Below are positions 6,704 to 15,112 of a stretch of DNA of 37,055 nucleotides, piece after piece. The stretch spans positions 1-37,055 of the forward strand of contig SVPY01000028.1 of NCBI GenBank assembly GCA_015065615.1, given 5' to 3'. Source of the DNA: Oscillospiraceae bacterium. GTDB taxonomy: Bacteria; Bacillota; Clostridia; Oscillospirales; Acutalibacteraceae. The position numbers and the translations under genes were made by a program. Numbering within the stretch: the first letter of the stretch is position 1; every line of letters begins with the position of its first letter. The notes beneath the pieces were generated by a model. It saw nothing but the letters and a program-made list of their open reading frames with translations, did not search any database and was not told the DNA's origin.

Positions 6704-7651
6704 ATGAAAAGAAATAACATAGTGTTTATAATACTTACCATTGTTTTATCTGTTTGTGTTGTAGTAGTTTCTTCAGTTATAACATATAAACCAGAGCCGG
6801 AACCTAAAGAAATATCAATCCAATTAATAAGACAAGAAAACCCCAATATAATGGCTAGTTATAGCAAACCTCCGACATTTTCAACTTATATAGGTATGAG
6901 TACAGATTGTTTTGTCGGAACATTTGTTTCATATAAAGATTATGAAGAGGTTACCGAGTATGAATTTGCCGTAACGGAGAAAGTTTTCGGTGAATCTGAG
7001 GATAAAACCGTAAGAATAAGAATTCAAAATTACGGATATTCAACAGATGGTAACATAAAGCATACTACATTTACTGTTGGACATGAATATTTGTTACTTG
7101 TAAATAAAAATGAAACCTTGTTTCTTGAATATCCAAGATACAGTCTTATGGGATATATAGTTATGGATTTCAGCGACCTTAGTAAAGCTTACTATTACGA
7201 AGGTAAATTGAAAATTACAGAGGATGCAAATAAAACAGATGTCATAAACCACGTAAAAATTCTTGCTGAAGAGACAGGCATAAGTACTTCTGAAATTATA
7301 AAAATATTCCGTACCGAAAACGAAGAAACCGTTATAAAAAACTGCGACCTTATTTTGAAAATCAAGCCGCGTATGCTTTTAACTGATGGTGTATATATTA
7401 ATTGTTCCTCGTATTTTTGTGAAGTAATAGATTGTTTAAAAGGCAATTACAGTACAAATCAGGATAATATGGTTATGATTCGAACATTTAAAGATGTCCT
7501 TGACAACGGTGAAGAACGTATAATTGCGCTTAGCAGTACTGATTCTGATATTTGTTACGACCAAGCTTCGCCTATCTGTATCTTTGATGCTGACGATGCC
7601 GAAATGGAATCGCAGATTAAAGAGTGGCTAAGTAAAAAGAACGTTCCTTAA
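6704..7651 (+). CDS. Membrane-anchored or secreted protein of unknown function
   Basis: The 315-residue protein has an N-terminal hydrophobic anchor (about residues 5-27), an acidic/proline linker and an extracytoplasmic body; I recognise no named family. Two stretches look alike in layout: residues 66-150 (DCFVGTFVSY... VTEKVFG... FTVGHEYLLLVNK) and about 228-280 (YFCEVIDCLKG... MVMIRTF... ERIIAL). The pattern of a strand, a conserved Gly-Thr/Val, a 'V....G' strand and a 'G.EYLL' strand resembles TIMP/NTR-like OB-fold proteins of Firmicutes, but this is only a pattern impression. The start is supported by GGAGGAATGTT before the ATG. Codon use is more A/T-rich than in neighbouring housekeeping genes, consistent with acquisition. 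It ends at a bidirectional terminator. Confidence 0.72.
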   Translation: MKRNNIVFIILTIVLSVCVVVVSSVITYKPEPEPKEISIQLIRQENPNIMASYSKPPTFSTYIGMSTDCFVGTFVSYKDYEEVTEYEFAVTEKVFGESEDKTVRIRIQNYGYSTDGNIKHTTFTVGHEYLLLVNKNETLFLEYPRYSLMGYIVMDFSDLSKAYYYEGKLKITEDANKTDVINHVKILAEETGISTSEIIKIFRTENEETVIKNCDLILKIKPRMLLTDGVYINCSSYFCEVIDCLKGNYSTNQDNMVMIRTFKDVLDNGEERIIALSSTDSDICYDQASPICIFDADDAEMESQIKEWLSKKNVP

Positions 7652-7675
7652 AATTAAATACTGCAAATAAAAATT

Positions 7676-7702
7676 GCGTAGAGCTTAAACTGAGCTCTAC
7701 GC
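7676..7702. terminator. Bidirectional terminator between convergent genes
   Basis: A perfect 10-bp stem, GCGTAGAGCT (7676-7685) with AGCTCTACGC (7693-7702), has a 7-nt loop and T-rich flanks on both strands. It serves the gene ending at 7651 and the esterase ending at 7718. Confidence 0.85.
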
Positions 7703-7717
7703 TATCTTTATTTTTAA

Positions 7718-8527
7718 TTATATTTTTTCTGCCCACATAGCAGCGGCTTCCACCCATTTTGCGATGGTTTCCTGTGAATATTTTTCGTTACCGCACTTTG
7801 TAATATCGTTACCAAGGGCAACGCCGTGAGGAGCATCGGGGTAAATATGAATTTCAAAAGTTTTGCCCGCTTTAGCCAATGCATCGCAAAGGCATAAGGA
7901 ATGGCGGATATCCACCACCTGGTCGTTACTTGTGTGCATAATAAACATGGGGGATGTTTTCTCATCCACGTTCATTTCAATGCTTACTTCGTTCTTTTTC
8001 TCTTCTGTAGGATTATCCTCGCCAAGTAAATTATAGAAGGAACCTACGTGAGAAAACTCCTTAACACCGCTGATAACGGGGTAAATGAGCATTGAGCCTG
8101 CTGGTTTATTGTAGCCGTAGGGCATATCTATTTCATCGTAAACTTCCTTTTTGTGCCACATAGTAGCAATAGATCCTGAAAGGTGACCGCCTGCTGAGAA
8201 GCCAACGGTGAAAACCTTATCCTTATCAATGCCGTATTCCTCAGCGTTATCCTTAATATGCTTGATAGCTAAGGATGTTTCAATAAGCTGTGCGGGGTAA
8301 AATCTCTTGCCGCCAACGGAGTAATGAAGTACGAAAGCGCTGAAACCGTAGGGGAGAAAGGCAAGAGCAATAGGTTCGCCCTCGCGGTCGGAGCAAACTG
8401 CGCCGTAGCCGCCGCCGGGAATGACCAAAATAGCCTTTCTTACGTAGTCGCCTACTTTATCGGGAGCAATAACCTCCAAAAATATGTCGGGATCGTTTTC
8501 TCTCAAATAAACTCTTTTGTAAATCAT
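7718..8527 (-). CDS. Alpha/beta-hydrolase, acetyl-esterase (BD-FAE/axe-like) type
   Basis: The 269-residue protein has the alpha/beta-hydrolase layout of small acetyl-xylan or sugar esterases: an oxyanion PGGGY segment at 37-41, the nucleophile elbow GFSAGG with S111, an Asp in the TSNDQVVD loop (D202 or D206), and H234 in APHG. There is no signal peptide, so it is cytoplasmic and probably removes acetyl groups from imported sugars; the exact ester is unknown. It starts 24 nt after the AraC gene on the same strand, with AAAGGA before the ATG, so regulator and esterase form one operon. Confidence 0.82.
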   Translation of the reverse strand: MIYKRVYLRENDPDIFLEVIAPDKVGDYVRKAILVIPGGGYGAVCSDREGEPIALAFLPYGFSAFVLHYSVGGKRFYPAQLIETSLAIKHIKDNAEEYGIDKDKVFTVGFSAGGHLSGSIATMWHKKEVYDEIDMPYGYNKPAGSMLIYPVISGVKEFSHVGSFYNLLGEDNPTEEKKNEVSIEMNVDEKTSPMFIMHTSNDQVVDIRHSLCLCDALAKAGKTFEIHIYPDAPHGVALGNDITKCGNEKYSQETIAKWVEAAAMWAEKI

Positions 8528-8551
8528 ATTTATTCTGTTTCCTTTCTTATT

Positions 8552-9472
8552 TTAATTATTTTGCTTTTTTCTGTAATCACTGGGAGATATACCCGTGATC
8601 TTTCTGAATATTCTTGAAAAATAGGCTGCATCGTCAAAACCTATTTTCTGTGCAATGGCGCTGATGGAGAGGGTTGTGGTGTTTAAGTACATGGAAGCCT
8701 TGCTTACCCTTAAGTCGTTAACGTACTGTATGGCGCTGGTACCCGTGACCTCTTTGAAAAGGTGGGAGAAGCGGGAGACGCTTAAATTACATAAATCGGA
8801 AAGAGTGTTAAGATTTATATCCTCGTTAAAGTGGCTGTCTATATACTGAAGGGCAGGAACAATGTCAACGGTAGCCGAATTTAAACTTTTGTAATTCTGC
8901 GGGTGGTCGGGGTTAACTGCATAATTTATAAGGCTGTATAAAAATGACCTTAAAAGATTTTCAGCCAAAGGGGTAAATTCGTTACCGTTTCTGTCATATT
9001 CATCGCACAGCATTGTAAAGAGCTTAACGCACAAAGAATCCGTGTTACTGAGCCTATTTAAAAAGAAGGGTATTATTTCGGGAAGCTTAGCTTCGTTTCC
9101 TTCAAAAAGCTCCTTGTTATCCTTAAAAACCGTGTAAACGGCGGGATGGCTTAAATTTATATTCATCATGTGGTAAACGGGATTGTTGCCCTCTTCGAAT
9201 ATCTCGGTGTTGTGGTATTCGTAAGGATTTATTATAACAAGGTCATCTTTTTCCGTTAAAAAGCAGTTGCTGCCGCAGTTGATTACCGCGCCGCCCTTTA
9301 AAAAGTACTTCACTTCCATTTCCTCGTGCCAGAAGGGAATGGGGAGAAGGGTGTTTGTAGGCAGCTGCTCCTTTTTGTATTCCAAGCGTATCGGGGAGCT
9401 GGTCTTTTTAGGCAGTTTCTGGTGCCTGCCTGAAAATGAGGGAGAATTTATAATGTCTATATTTTCTTTCAC
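8552..9472 (-). CDS. AraC family transcriptional regulator
   Basis: The 306-residue regulator has an N-terminal cupin-like sensing domain (HEE.EVKYFLKGGA, residues about 45-130) and a C-terminal pair of helix-turn-helix motifs (about 205-303) with the AraC signature IGFDDAAYFSRIFRKITGISPSDYR. An in-frame ATG at 9529 would add 19 residues. I reject it because the promoter -35 box lies at 9524-9529, and because the GTG at 9472 has an AAGGTGGTG ribosome site. It is divergent from the dehydrogenase at 9676 and heads an operon with the esterase, so it probably senses a sugar and controls part of the glycan island. That role is inference from position. Confidence 0.88.
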   Translation of the reverse strand: MKENIDIINSPSFSGRHQKLPKKTSSPIRLEYKKEQLPTNTLLPIPFWHEEMEVKYFLKGGAVINCGSNCFLTEKDDLVIINPYEYHNTEIFEEGNNPVYHMMNINLSHPAVYTVFKDNKELFEGNEAKLPEIIPFFLNRLSNTDSLCVKLFTMLCDEYDRNGNEFTPLAENLLRSFLYSLINYAVNPDHPQNYKSLNSATVDIVPALQYIDSHFNEDINLNTLSDLCNLSVSRFSHLFKEVTGTSAIQYVNDLRVSKASMYLNTTTLSISAIAQKIGFDDAAYFSRIFRKITGISPSDYRKKQNN

Positions 9473-9500
9473 GTTTTCACCACCTTTATAACATATTTTG

Positions 9501-9529
9501 ATTTTAGTACAATTTATCGGGAAAATCAA
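9501..9529 (-). promoter_or_regulatory. Promoter of the AraC-esterase operon
   Basis: The minus strand reads TTGATT (9524-9529), a 17-nt spacer and TAAAAT (9501-9506), about 30 nt upstream of the GTG start. A tandem GGTATAAA/GGTATATT repeat at 9530-9545 adjoins the -35 box and could be a regulator site. Confidence 0.65.
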
Positions 9530-9592
9530 GGTATAAAGGTATATTTTAATGAAAATACAGCAGAATTATCCAAGAGCTTAGCAGATATGTTA

Positions 9593-9621
9593 TTGTTTGC
9601 ATCAAGACTTTTTAATATAAT
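9593..9621 (+). promoter_or_regulatory. Promoter of the Gfo/Idh/MocA gene
   Basis: TTGTTT (9593-9598), a 17-nt spacer and TATAAT (9616-9621). The weak -35 box suits an activated promoter, as expected if the divergent AraC protein is the activator. Confidence 0.55.
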
Positions 9622-9675
9622 GTAATTAAAGAAACAGAATGAATACATTTAATATTAATGAGGTTAATTGTTTTA

Positions 9676-10710
9676 ATGAACACAAAAGTTTTAAGATTCG
9701 GTATAGTAGGCTGCGGTGTAGCGGCAAATTTCCACGTGAAGGCTCTTGGTAATTTTGAGGATACTGAGCTTTACGGCGTTTACGATGCTTACAAAGCAGG
9801 CGCTGAAAGCTTTGCGCAGAAGTACGGAGTAAAAGTTTACGAAAGCTTTGAAGAAATGCTCTCCGACGAGAATATCGACGCCGTAACGATCTGCACTCCT
9901 TCAGGCCTTCACGCAGAGCAGGCAATTAAAGCAATAAGAGCCAATAAACACGTGCTTATTGAAAAGCCCCTTGCTACGGAAATAGAGGATGCCGAAAAAG
10001 TTTACGAGGAAGCAAAAAAATATAATAAAATCGTGGACGTGGTTGCACAGCTTCGCCTTTCAAAATCCGTAAGAAGAATCAAAAAAGCTCTCACGGAAGA
10101 GAGGCTGGGCAAAATAACTTTAGTGGAACTGCAGATGGTCTACTACCGCTCCGATGAATACTATAACAGCGCTCCGTGGCGCGGTACCTTTAAAATGGAT
10201 GGCGGCGGAGCGATGATGAATCAGGGCATTCACGGTATGGATTTGCTTTTATACCTCTTCGGTCCTGCCGAAAATACTTTCGGCTTTGCAGAGACCGCTG
10301 TTAGAAAAATTGAAACAGAGGATACCGCCGCGGCAGTAATCAAATTTAAAAGCGGTGCTTTGTGCACAGTAAGTGCAACTACTTCGGTTTATCCCGGCTC
10401 ACCCAGACGCCTTAGAATATGCGGTACCAAGGGAACCATAGTGCTTACTGAGGACAGTATCTCCGAGTGGTCCGTAATGGGTGAAGACCCCGATAAGTAC
10501 GTAAGGGAGAGTCACTATACCTCTTTTGATAAGCCAGAGGCAATTCCCGAATCTGCCCACAACGGTGTTGTAAGGGACTTTGCGGATGCAATTCTGAAAA
10601 ACAGAGAACCCGTATCAACAGCTAAAGACGGCTACAACGCGGTATCCCTTATCAAGAGCATATACAAAGCTTCAAAAGAAAAAAACATTCAAATCCCGGA
10701 ATTTATTTAA
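9676..10710 (+). CDS. Gfo/Idh/MocA family NAD(P)-dependent oxidoreductase
   Basis: The 344-residue protein is a classical sugar or inositol dehydrogenase of this family: a Rossmann GIVGCGVAANFH motif at 9-20, the EKP motif at 96-98, and the C-terminal-domain catalytic region (D175 to H186, GGGAMMNQGIHGMDLL). Members oxidise or reduce a ring hydroxyl with NAD(P). An ATG at 9658 would add six residues but has no ribosome site. The ATG at 9676 has GAGG 12 nt upstream, so I use it with moderate certainty. The next gene is a DegT-type aminotransferase, a pairing that often makes or breaks amino sugars through a keto intermediate. The substrate is unknown. Confidence 0.87.
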   Translation: MNTKVLRFGIVGCGVAANFHVKALGNFEDTELYGVYDAYKAGAESFAQKYGVKVYESFEEMLSDENIDAVTICTPSGLHAEQAIKAIRANKHVLIEKPLATEIEDAEKVYEEAKKYNKIVDVVAQLRLSKSVRRIKKALTEERLGKITLVELQMVYYRSDEYYNSAPWRGTFKMDGGGAMMNQGIHGMDLLLYLFGPAENTFGFAETAVRKIETEDTAAAVIKFKSGALCTVSATTSVYPGSPRRLRICGTKGTIVLTEDSISEWSVMGEDPDKYVRESHYTSFDKPEAIPESAHNGVVRDFADAILKNREPVSTAKDGYNAVSLIKSIYKASKEKNIQIPEFI

Positions 10711-10734
10711 TATTGGTAAATGATATAAAATTAA

Positions 10735-10762
10735 TTGCATTTGCCAAAATAAATGATATAAT
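10735..10762 (+). promoter_or_regulatory. Promoter of the DegT aminotransferase gene
   Basis: TTGCAT (10735-10740), a 16-nt spacer and TATAAT (10757-10762), within the 82-nt gap after the dehydrogenase. Confidence 0.6.
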
Positions 10763-10792
10763 AAAATTAACAATTAAAAGGAGAAAAAATTT

Positions 10793-12133
10793 ATGGAAAA
10801 ACTTGCAATTTTAGGCGGTAAACCTGTTATGGAGGGCGTTAACGTTCCCGAAGAGCTTTTCAAGTGGCCTCTTTTCGAAAAAGTTGACGAGGATGCTGTT
10901 TTAGAAGTATTCCACGACAATACAATGTCCGGTAACCTCATAACACGTAAATTCGAGGAAGAATTCGCAGCCTGGCAGGGAAGAAAGTACGCTGTAGCTT
11001 GCTGTAACGGTACAATGAGCTTACAGACAGCTATGTGGGCTGTAGGTCTTAAAGCAGGCGACGAGATTATCTGCCCCACAAAGACATATTGGGCATCCTG
11101 CCTTTCCGCACAGAACTTAGGTGTTTCCGTTGTTTTTGCTAACGTTGATAAAAATACACTCTGCATCGATCCCGACGATTTAGAGAGATGCTTAAGCCCC
11201 TGGACAAAGGCTATTATGGTTGTTCACTACTACGGCCATCCCGCTGATATGGACAGAATCATGGCTTTCGCAAAGAAGCATAACTTAAAGGTTATTGAGG
11301 ACGTTTCCCACGCTCAGGGCGGTATGTATAAGGGCAGAAAGCTTGGTACATTCGGTGATATCTCCGCTATGAGCTTAATGTCCATGAAGTCATTAGCTTG
11401 CGGTGAGCTTGGCGTAATGGTAACAGACGATAAAGCTTACTACGACAGATGCGTTGCTTACCTCCACTACGAGAGAAATAACGAAGATAATATCACAACA
11501 GAAGGTATGGAAGAATACTTCCACATGCCTCTTTCCGGTATGAAGGGCAGAGCTAATCAGCTTTGCACAGCTTATGCAAGAACTCAGCTTAAAACATACG
11601 ATGCTAAAATAGCTGAAATCCAGAAAGCTATCAACTACTTCTGGGATTGCATGGAAGGTGTACCCGGTATTCAGGCACACAGAGTAGATAGATCCGAAGG
11701 CAGCACAATGGCAGGCTGGTACATTCCTCACTTTATTTACAATAAAGAAGAGCTTGGCGGTCTTGACATTCACGTATTTGCAGACGCTGTTAAGGCAGAA
11801 ACAGGTTATTATCCCGGTCTTGGCGGTAACTTACCTTTACATATCCACCCCGTATTCCAGACACTGGACTTAATCGGTCTTGGCAAGCCCTCAAGAATCG
11901 CATTCGCTCACAGAGACGTTCGTGAGCTCGATAAGGCTTTAGCTCCCACAGAGGCTATTGAGTGCGCAGAAATTCCTTACTTCAGAAAATATATTCCTGA
12001 GGTTATCAAAATGTATGCTGACGGCTTCAGAAAGGTTGCAGAAAATTATCAGCAGCTCTTAGACGTTCAGAACGATGCTGAAGGTAAAGTAGAAGGCCAG
12101 TGGTACGGCAAGGTTAATAAAACAGATAAATAA
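10793..12133 (+). CDS. DegT/DnrJ/EryC1/StrS family PLP-dependent sugar aminotransferase
   Basis: The 446-residue protein follows the DegT/StrS family, which transfers an amino group to keto-sugars or keto-cyclitols. It has the NGTMSLQTAMWA helix (72-83), the PLP-ring segment EDVSHAQGG with D170, and the presumed PLP lysine K199 in SMKSLACGELG. That last motif differs from the common KxLxxGEGG by a Leu. It is longer than the usual 360-400 residues because of an extended C-terminus. GGAGAAAAAAT precedes the ATG. It sits between a Gfo/Idh dehydrogenase and a heparinase-like gene, which suggests a role in amino-sugar turnover. The direction (making or removing the amine) is open. Confidence 0.87.
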   Translation: MEKLAILGGKPVMEGVNVPEELFKWPLFEKVDEDAVLEVFHDNTMSGNLITRKFEEEFAAWQGRKYAVACCNGTMSLQTAMWAVGLKAGDEIICPTKTYWASCLSAQNLGVSVVFANVDKNTLCIDPDDLERCLSPWTKAIMVVHYYGHPADMDRIMAFAKKHNLKVIEDVSHAQGGMYKGRKLGTFGDISAMSLMSMKSLACGELGVMVTDDKAYYDRCVAYLHYERNNEDNITTEGMEEYFHMPLSGMKGRANQLCTAYARTQLKTYDAKIAEIQKAINYFWDCMEGVPGIQAHRVDRSEGSTMAGWYIPHFIYNKEELGGLDIHVFADAVKAETGYYPGLGGNLPLHIHPVFQTLDLIGLGKPSRIAFAHRDVRELDKALAPTEAIECAEIPYFRKYIPEVIKMYADGFRKVAENYQQLLDVQNDAEGKVEGQWYGKVNKTDK

Positions 12134-12144
12134 TTATTACGGTG

Positions 12145-12178
12145 AAAGGGTAGGGGATTTATTTCTCCTGCCCTTTTT
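12145..12178 (+). terminator. Rho-independent terminator after the DegT gene
   Basis: A 13-bp stem (12145-12157 with 12164-12176, two G-U pairs, 6-nt loop) runs into TTTTT. An extended -10 (TGG-TATAAT, 12178-12186) begins right after it and may restart transcription for the next gene. Confidence 0.8.
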
Positions 12179-12186
12179 GGTATAAT
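12178..12186 (+). promoter_or_regulatory. Extended -10 element upstream of the heparinase-like gene
   Basis: TGG-TATAAT lies 34 nt before the ATG at 12220. No good -35 box is visible at the normal distance, because that region is the terminator stem. Confidence 0.4.
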
Positions 12187-12219
12187 TTATTAAAAATTCC
12201 CAGAAAGGGAGATAATAAA

Positions 12220-14139
12220 ATGCTTAACGATTATTTATTCTCATTGGATGAAATAGAGAAAATTAAAAGCAGTAATAACGAAAAAATTAAGTACATTGTA
12301 GATTTAACATTAAAAAGAGCCGAATTATTTCTTGAATCAAAGGCTGTGCCCGGTGATTTTGGCAGAATCATAAAGGGTGAAACCGAAATTTTAGGTTTTG
12401 CTTATTATTTTACAGGTGATAAAAAATATTTTGAAAAAGCAAGGGAAACAATGCTTGCTTTCTGCGAGGCTGAGTTCTGGAACCCGGGTTTAGCCCACGG
12501 CGGTAGTTTTAAAAGCCGCAGCGAACAAATTTCTGCTCTTTCCACCGTGCTTATGGCTCAGGGCTATGCGCTTTTCGGCGATCTGTTAACCGAAGAGGAA
12601 AGAGTAAAGGTAATAAATTCCACCTACGAAAAAGGTATTTTACCTATCTTGGAGGAGTGGGTGCTTCACGATACCAGAATCCACTGCCTTGACACAATGG
12701 GTCATAACTTCTGGATAGCTATAGTTTCCAACGCCGCTATGGCTTTATCACTTATGAGCGACGTTATTACCGACGGTCTTAATCTTTTGGAAAAAGCCGC
12801 TAAGTGTACCGAGGCATGGTTTAAATACGAAGGAAACTTTATTAACTGCAAACCCGGAAACGACGATAACGGCGGTTACTGGGAGGGCGTAAGCTATTTC
12901 GATTATTCCGCTTACGAATACTGCCGCTTTGCAAGTATATACAGAAGAGCTTTTGGAAAACATCCCTTTAACGATGAAGCTATATTAAAGAGTTCTGTTA
13001 AATTTTTCTTTGATAATTATTATCCTTCAAGTGAAACGGACTACTGGGTAAACTTTGGCGATTGCGGCAGAATTGATACCCGTGAATTACCAACATTGCT
13101 TTTAAGATATGGCTTTGATATGCCTGAACTTCGTTGGTTTGTAAATCAGATAAAGGTCTTTAATGCAGGCTTTGTAAACCTCCTTTTGGTTTTAATAAAT
13201 GAAGAAAATAAGGAAGCTAAGTATCCTGATTTTAATTCAGGATACTATAGCGATATAGGTCTTGCTTATTTCAGAGAAAGCTTCAAGGAAAATTCTACTC
13301 TGTTTGCAGTGAAATCAGGCGATACCTTTAACCATTGCCATGCAGATGCAGGTAACTTTATTCTTTTCAAAAACGGTAATCCCAATATTATCGATTCAGG
13401 TACACCCGGTACTTATTCACATCCTTGCTATCAGGGATATTTTGTTCAGAGTAAGGCTCATAACGTAGTTTTATTTAATGAGCAAGGTCAGGATTATAGG
13501 GATAACTACAAAAATCACGCTCATAACCGCGGCAGGATACCTTATTTTAAGGATGAAAACGGCTTCCGTTATGCTCTTGCCGATTGCACAGGTCCTATGA
13601 GCAGATGGTTCAGAAAACACCACCGCCATTTCCTGTGGATAGATAATTGTATTCTTATTTACGACGATATCGAATGTTACGAAAACGGCGTATGTAATTT
13701 CCTTCTTCATGAGGAAGTGTTAAATGAAAGCTCCTTTAAAATGCTTACTCCCTGCAGCTTTACTTTGAAAGAAGGCTACACAGAGCACCACCGTGAGCCT
13801 AACTGCAAGTATAAGTCCTATAATTTACATACTGATGAAGATGGTCACACTAAGTTTGTTTCTATGCTCTGCTTTGACGAAAATATTAAGCCCACATACG
13901 AAAAGTTTGAAACATATATAAAAGTAACTTATGGTGATAAAAAGTTCTTTATAAATCTTTTAAGTGACGGAAAAGTGATGCACAATAACTGCATTATCGC
14001 TCCTGAAAATTATGAGACCGATGCTATAATTTTAGCAGATAATAATGGTAAATCAGGTGTAGTTAACGGTTCTATAGTTCGTAAAGATAATGAAACGGTA
14101 TTTGGCAGCTGGAATAGAATTTTCGGCTACGTAAATTAA
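12220..14139 (+). CDS. Heparinase II/III-like polysaccharide lyase family protein
   Basis: The 639-residue protein has an N-terminal alpha/alpha-barrel (about 1-330), including GHNFWIAIVSNAAMAL (161-176) and GGYWEGVSYFDY (218-229), with candidate catalytic Asn163 and Tyr220/Tyr227. A beta-sheet heparinase II/III domain (about 350-630) follows, with NHCHAD (371-376), IDSGTPGTY and AHNVVL (413-418). Relatives cleave uronate-containing polysaccharides by beta-elimination. No signal peptide is visible, unlike most secreted lyases, which suggests a cytoplasmic oligosaccharide lyase. Which uronate linkage it cleaves cannot be told. GGGAG precedes the ATG, and a related-function amidohydrolase follows after 12 nt. 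Confidence 0.85.
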   Translation: MLNDYLFSLDEIEKIKSSNNEKIKYIVDLTLKRAELFLESKAVPGDFGRIIKGETEILGFAYYFTGDKKYFEKARETMLAFCEAEFWNPGLAHGGSFKSRSEQISALSTVLMAQGYALFGDLLTEEERVKVINSTYEKGILPILEEWVLHDTRIHCLDTMGHNFWIAIVSNAAMALSLMSDVITDGLNLLEKAAKCTEAWFKYEGNFINCKPGNDDNGGYWEGVSYFDYSAYEYCRFASIYRRAFGKHPFNDEAILKSSVKFFFDNYYPSSETDYWVNFGDCGRIDTRELPTLLLRYGFDMPELRWFVNQIKVFNAGFVNLLLVLINEENKEAKYPDFNSGYYSDIGLAYFRESFKENSTLFAVKSGDTFNHCHADAGNFILFKNGNPNIIDSGTPGTYSHPCYQGYFVQSKAHNVVLFNEQGQDYRDNYKNHAHNRGRIPYFKDENGFRYALADCTGPMSRWFRKHHRHFLWIDNCILIYDDIECYENGVCNFLLHEEVLNESSFKMLTPCSFTLKEGYTEHHREPNCKYKSYNLHTDEDGHTKFVSMLCFDENIKPTYEKFETYIKVTYGDKKFFINLLSDGKVMHNNCIIAPENYETDAIILADNNGKSGVVNGSIVRKDNETVFGSWNRIFGYVN

Positions 14140-14151
14140 GGAGGATTCAAA

Positions 14152-15039
14152 ATGAAAGAAGTTTGTAAAAATAAAATTGATATACACGCTCACTCTATAA
14201 TTACCGATTGCCTCGACCGTACCTTCGTGGGCTTTCACTCCCCTGAGGAGCTTATGGCAAAATACGATAAGTACGGCATTGAAAAAGGTTTCCTTTTACC
14301 TCTTACAAGCCCTGAACACCGCAATTTTATGATGACAACCGAAATGGAAAGAGATATTGCGGAAAAATACCCCGAGCGTTTCTACTTTGGTATCGGTCTT
14401 GACCCCAAGATGATTAAAAATAACCTTGAGTCCGATTTTACTTATCTTATAGAATTCTATAAGAGTAAGGGTGCCAAGGTTGTGGGTGAAGTTACCACAA
14501 ATATTAATTTCGACGACCCTATGTATCTCAATATGCTCTCTCAGTGTGAAAAGTGCGATATCCCCGTAATTATCCACATTTCTCCTGCGGTGGGTTATAC
14601 TTACGGCGTTGTGGATGAGGTTGGTCTTCCCAGAGTGGAAAAAATACTTCAAATGTTCCCCAAACTTAAATTATTCGGTCACTCTCAGGCATTCTGGGCA
14701 CATATGGGCACAAACGTGGATGCAGAGATTATGAAGGGTTACCCTGAAGGTAAGGTTGAAAAAGGCAGACTTTGGGAACTTTTCAGTAAATACGAGAACC
14801 TCTACGGAGACCTCTCTGCAGGCAGCGGCTTTAATGCCCTTGCAAGAGATGAAGAAAACGGCCTTTTATTCCTCGAAACATTTAAGGATAGACTCTGTTT
14901 TGCCTGCGATTTTTGCGATTTAAGAGATTGGGGCAAACTCAGTGAATGGATAGACAGAAAATATTTAAACGGCGAACTCAGCGAAGAAGCTTACTTTAAA
15001 ATCTGCCGTGAAAACGCTGTGAGAATTTTTAAACTTTAA
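14152..15039 (+). CDS. Amidohydrolase_2 family protein, tandem copy 1
   Basis: The 295-residue TIM-barrel hydrolase has an HAH metal motif at H12/H14, a His in PVIIHIS, a His in LFGHSQAFW, and an Asp in FACDFCDL. Members of this superfamily act as lactonases, decarboxylases or hydrolases of ring compounds. AAGGAGG precedes the ATG, 12 nt after the heparinase-like gene, so the two are probably one operon. The next gene is a paralogue with the same layout throughout (KNKID.H.H, SPE.R.F..TTE, GLDP.MI.NN, D.SAGSGF). A role on the lyase product is plausible but inferred from position only. Confidence 0.85.
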   Translation: MKEVCKNKIDIHAHSIITDCLDRTFVGFHSPEELMAKYDKYGIEKGFLLPLTSPEHRNFMMTTEMERDIAEKYPERFYFGIGLDPKMIKNNLESDFTYLIEFYKSKGAKVVGEVTTNINFDDPMYLNMLSQCEKCDIPVIIHISPAVGYTYGVVDEVGLPRVEKILQMFPKLKLFGHSQAFWAHMGTNVDAEIMKGYPEGKVEKGRLWELFSKYENLYGDLSAGSGFNALARDEENGLLFLETFKDRLCFACDFCDLRDWGKLSEWIDRKYLNGELSEEAYFKICRENAVRIFKL

Positions 15040-15055
15040 CCATAAACTAAAATCA

Positions 15056-15084
15056 TTGAAACCTTTCATTTGTTTTGCTATAAT
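15056..15084 (+). promoter_or_regulatory. Promoter of the second amidohydrolase
   Basis: TTGAAA (15056-15061), a 17-nt spacer and TATAAT (15079-15084), located 29 nt before the ATG at 15113. Confidence 0.7.
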
Positions 15085-15112
15085 TATGGCAAAGCGTATG
15101 GGAGGTTTTTTT

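Noticed and set aside
9473-9529. Longer AraC protein starting at the ATG at 9529
   Set aside because: The promoter -35 box covers that ATG, and the GTG at 9472 has a strong ribosome site.
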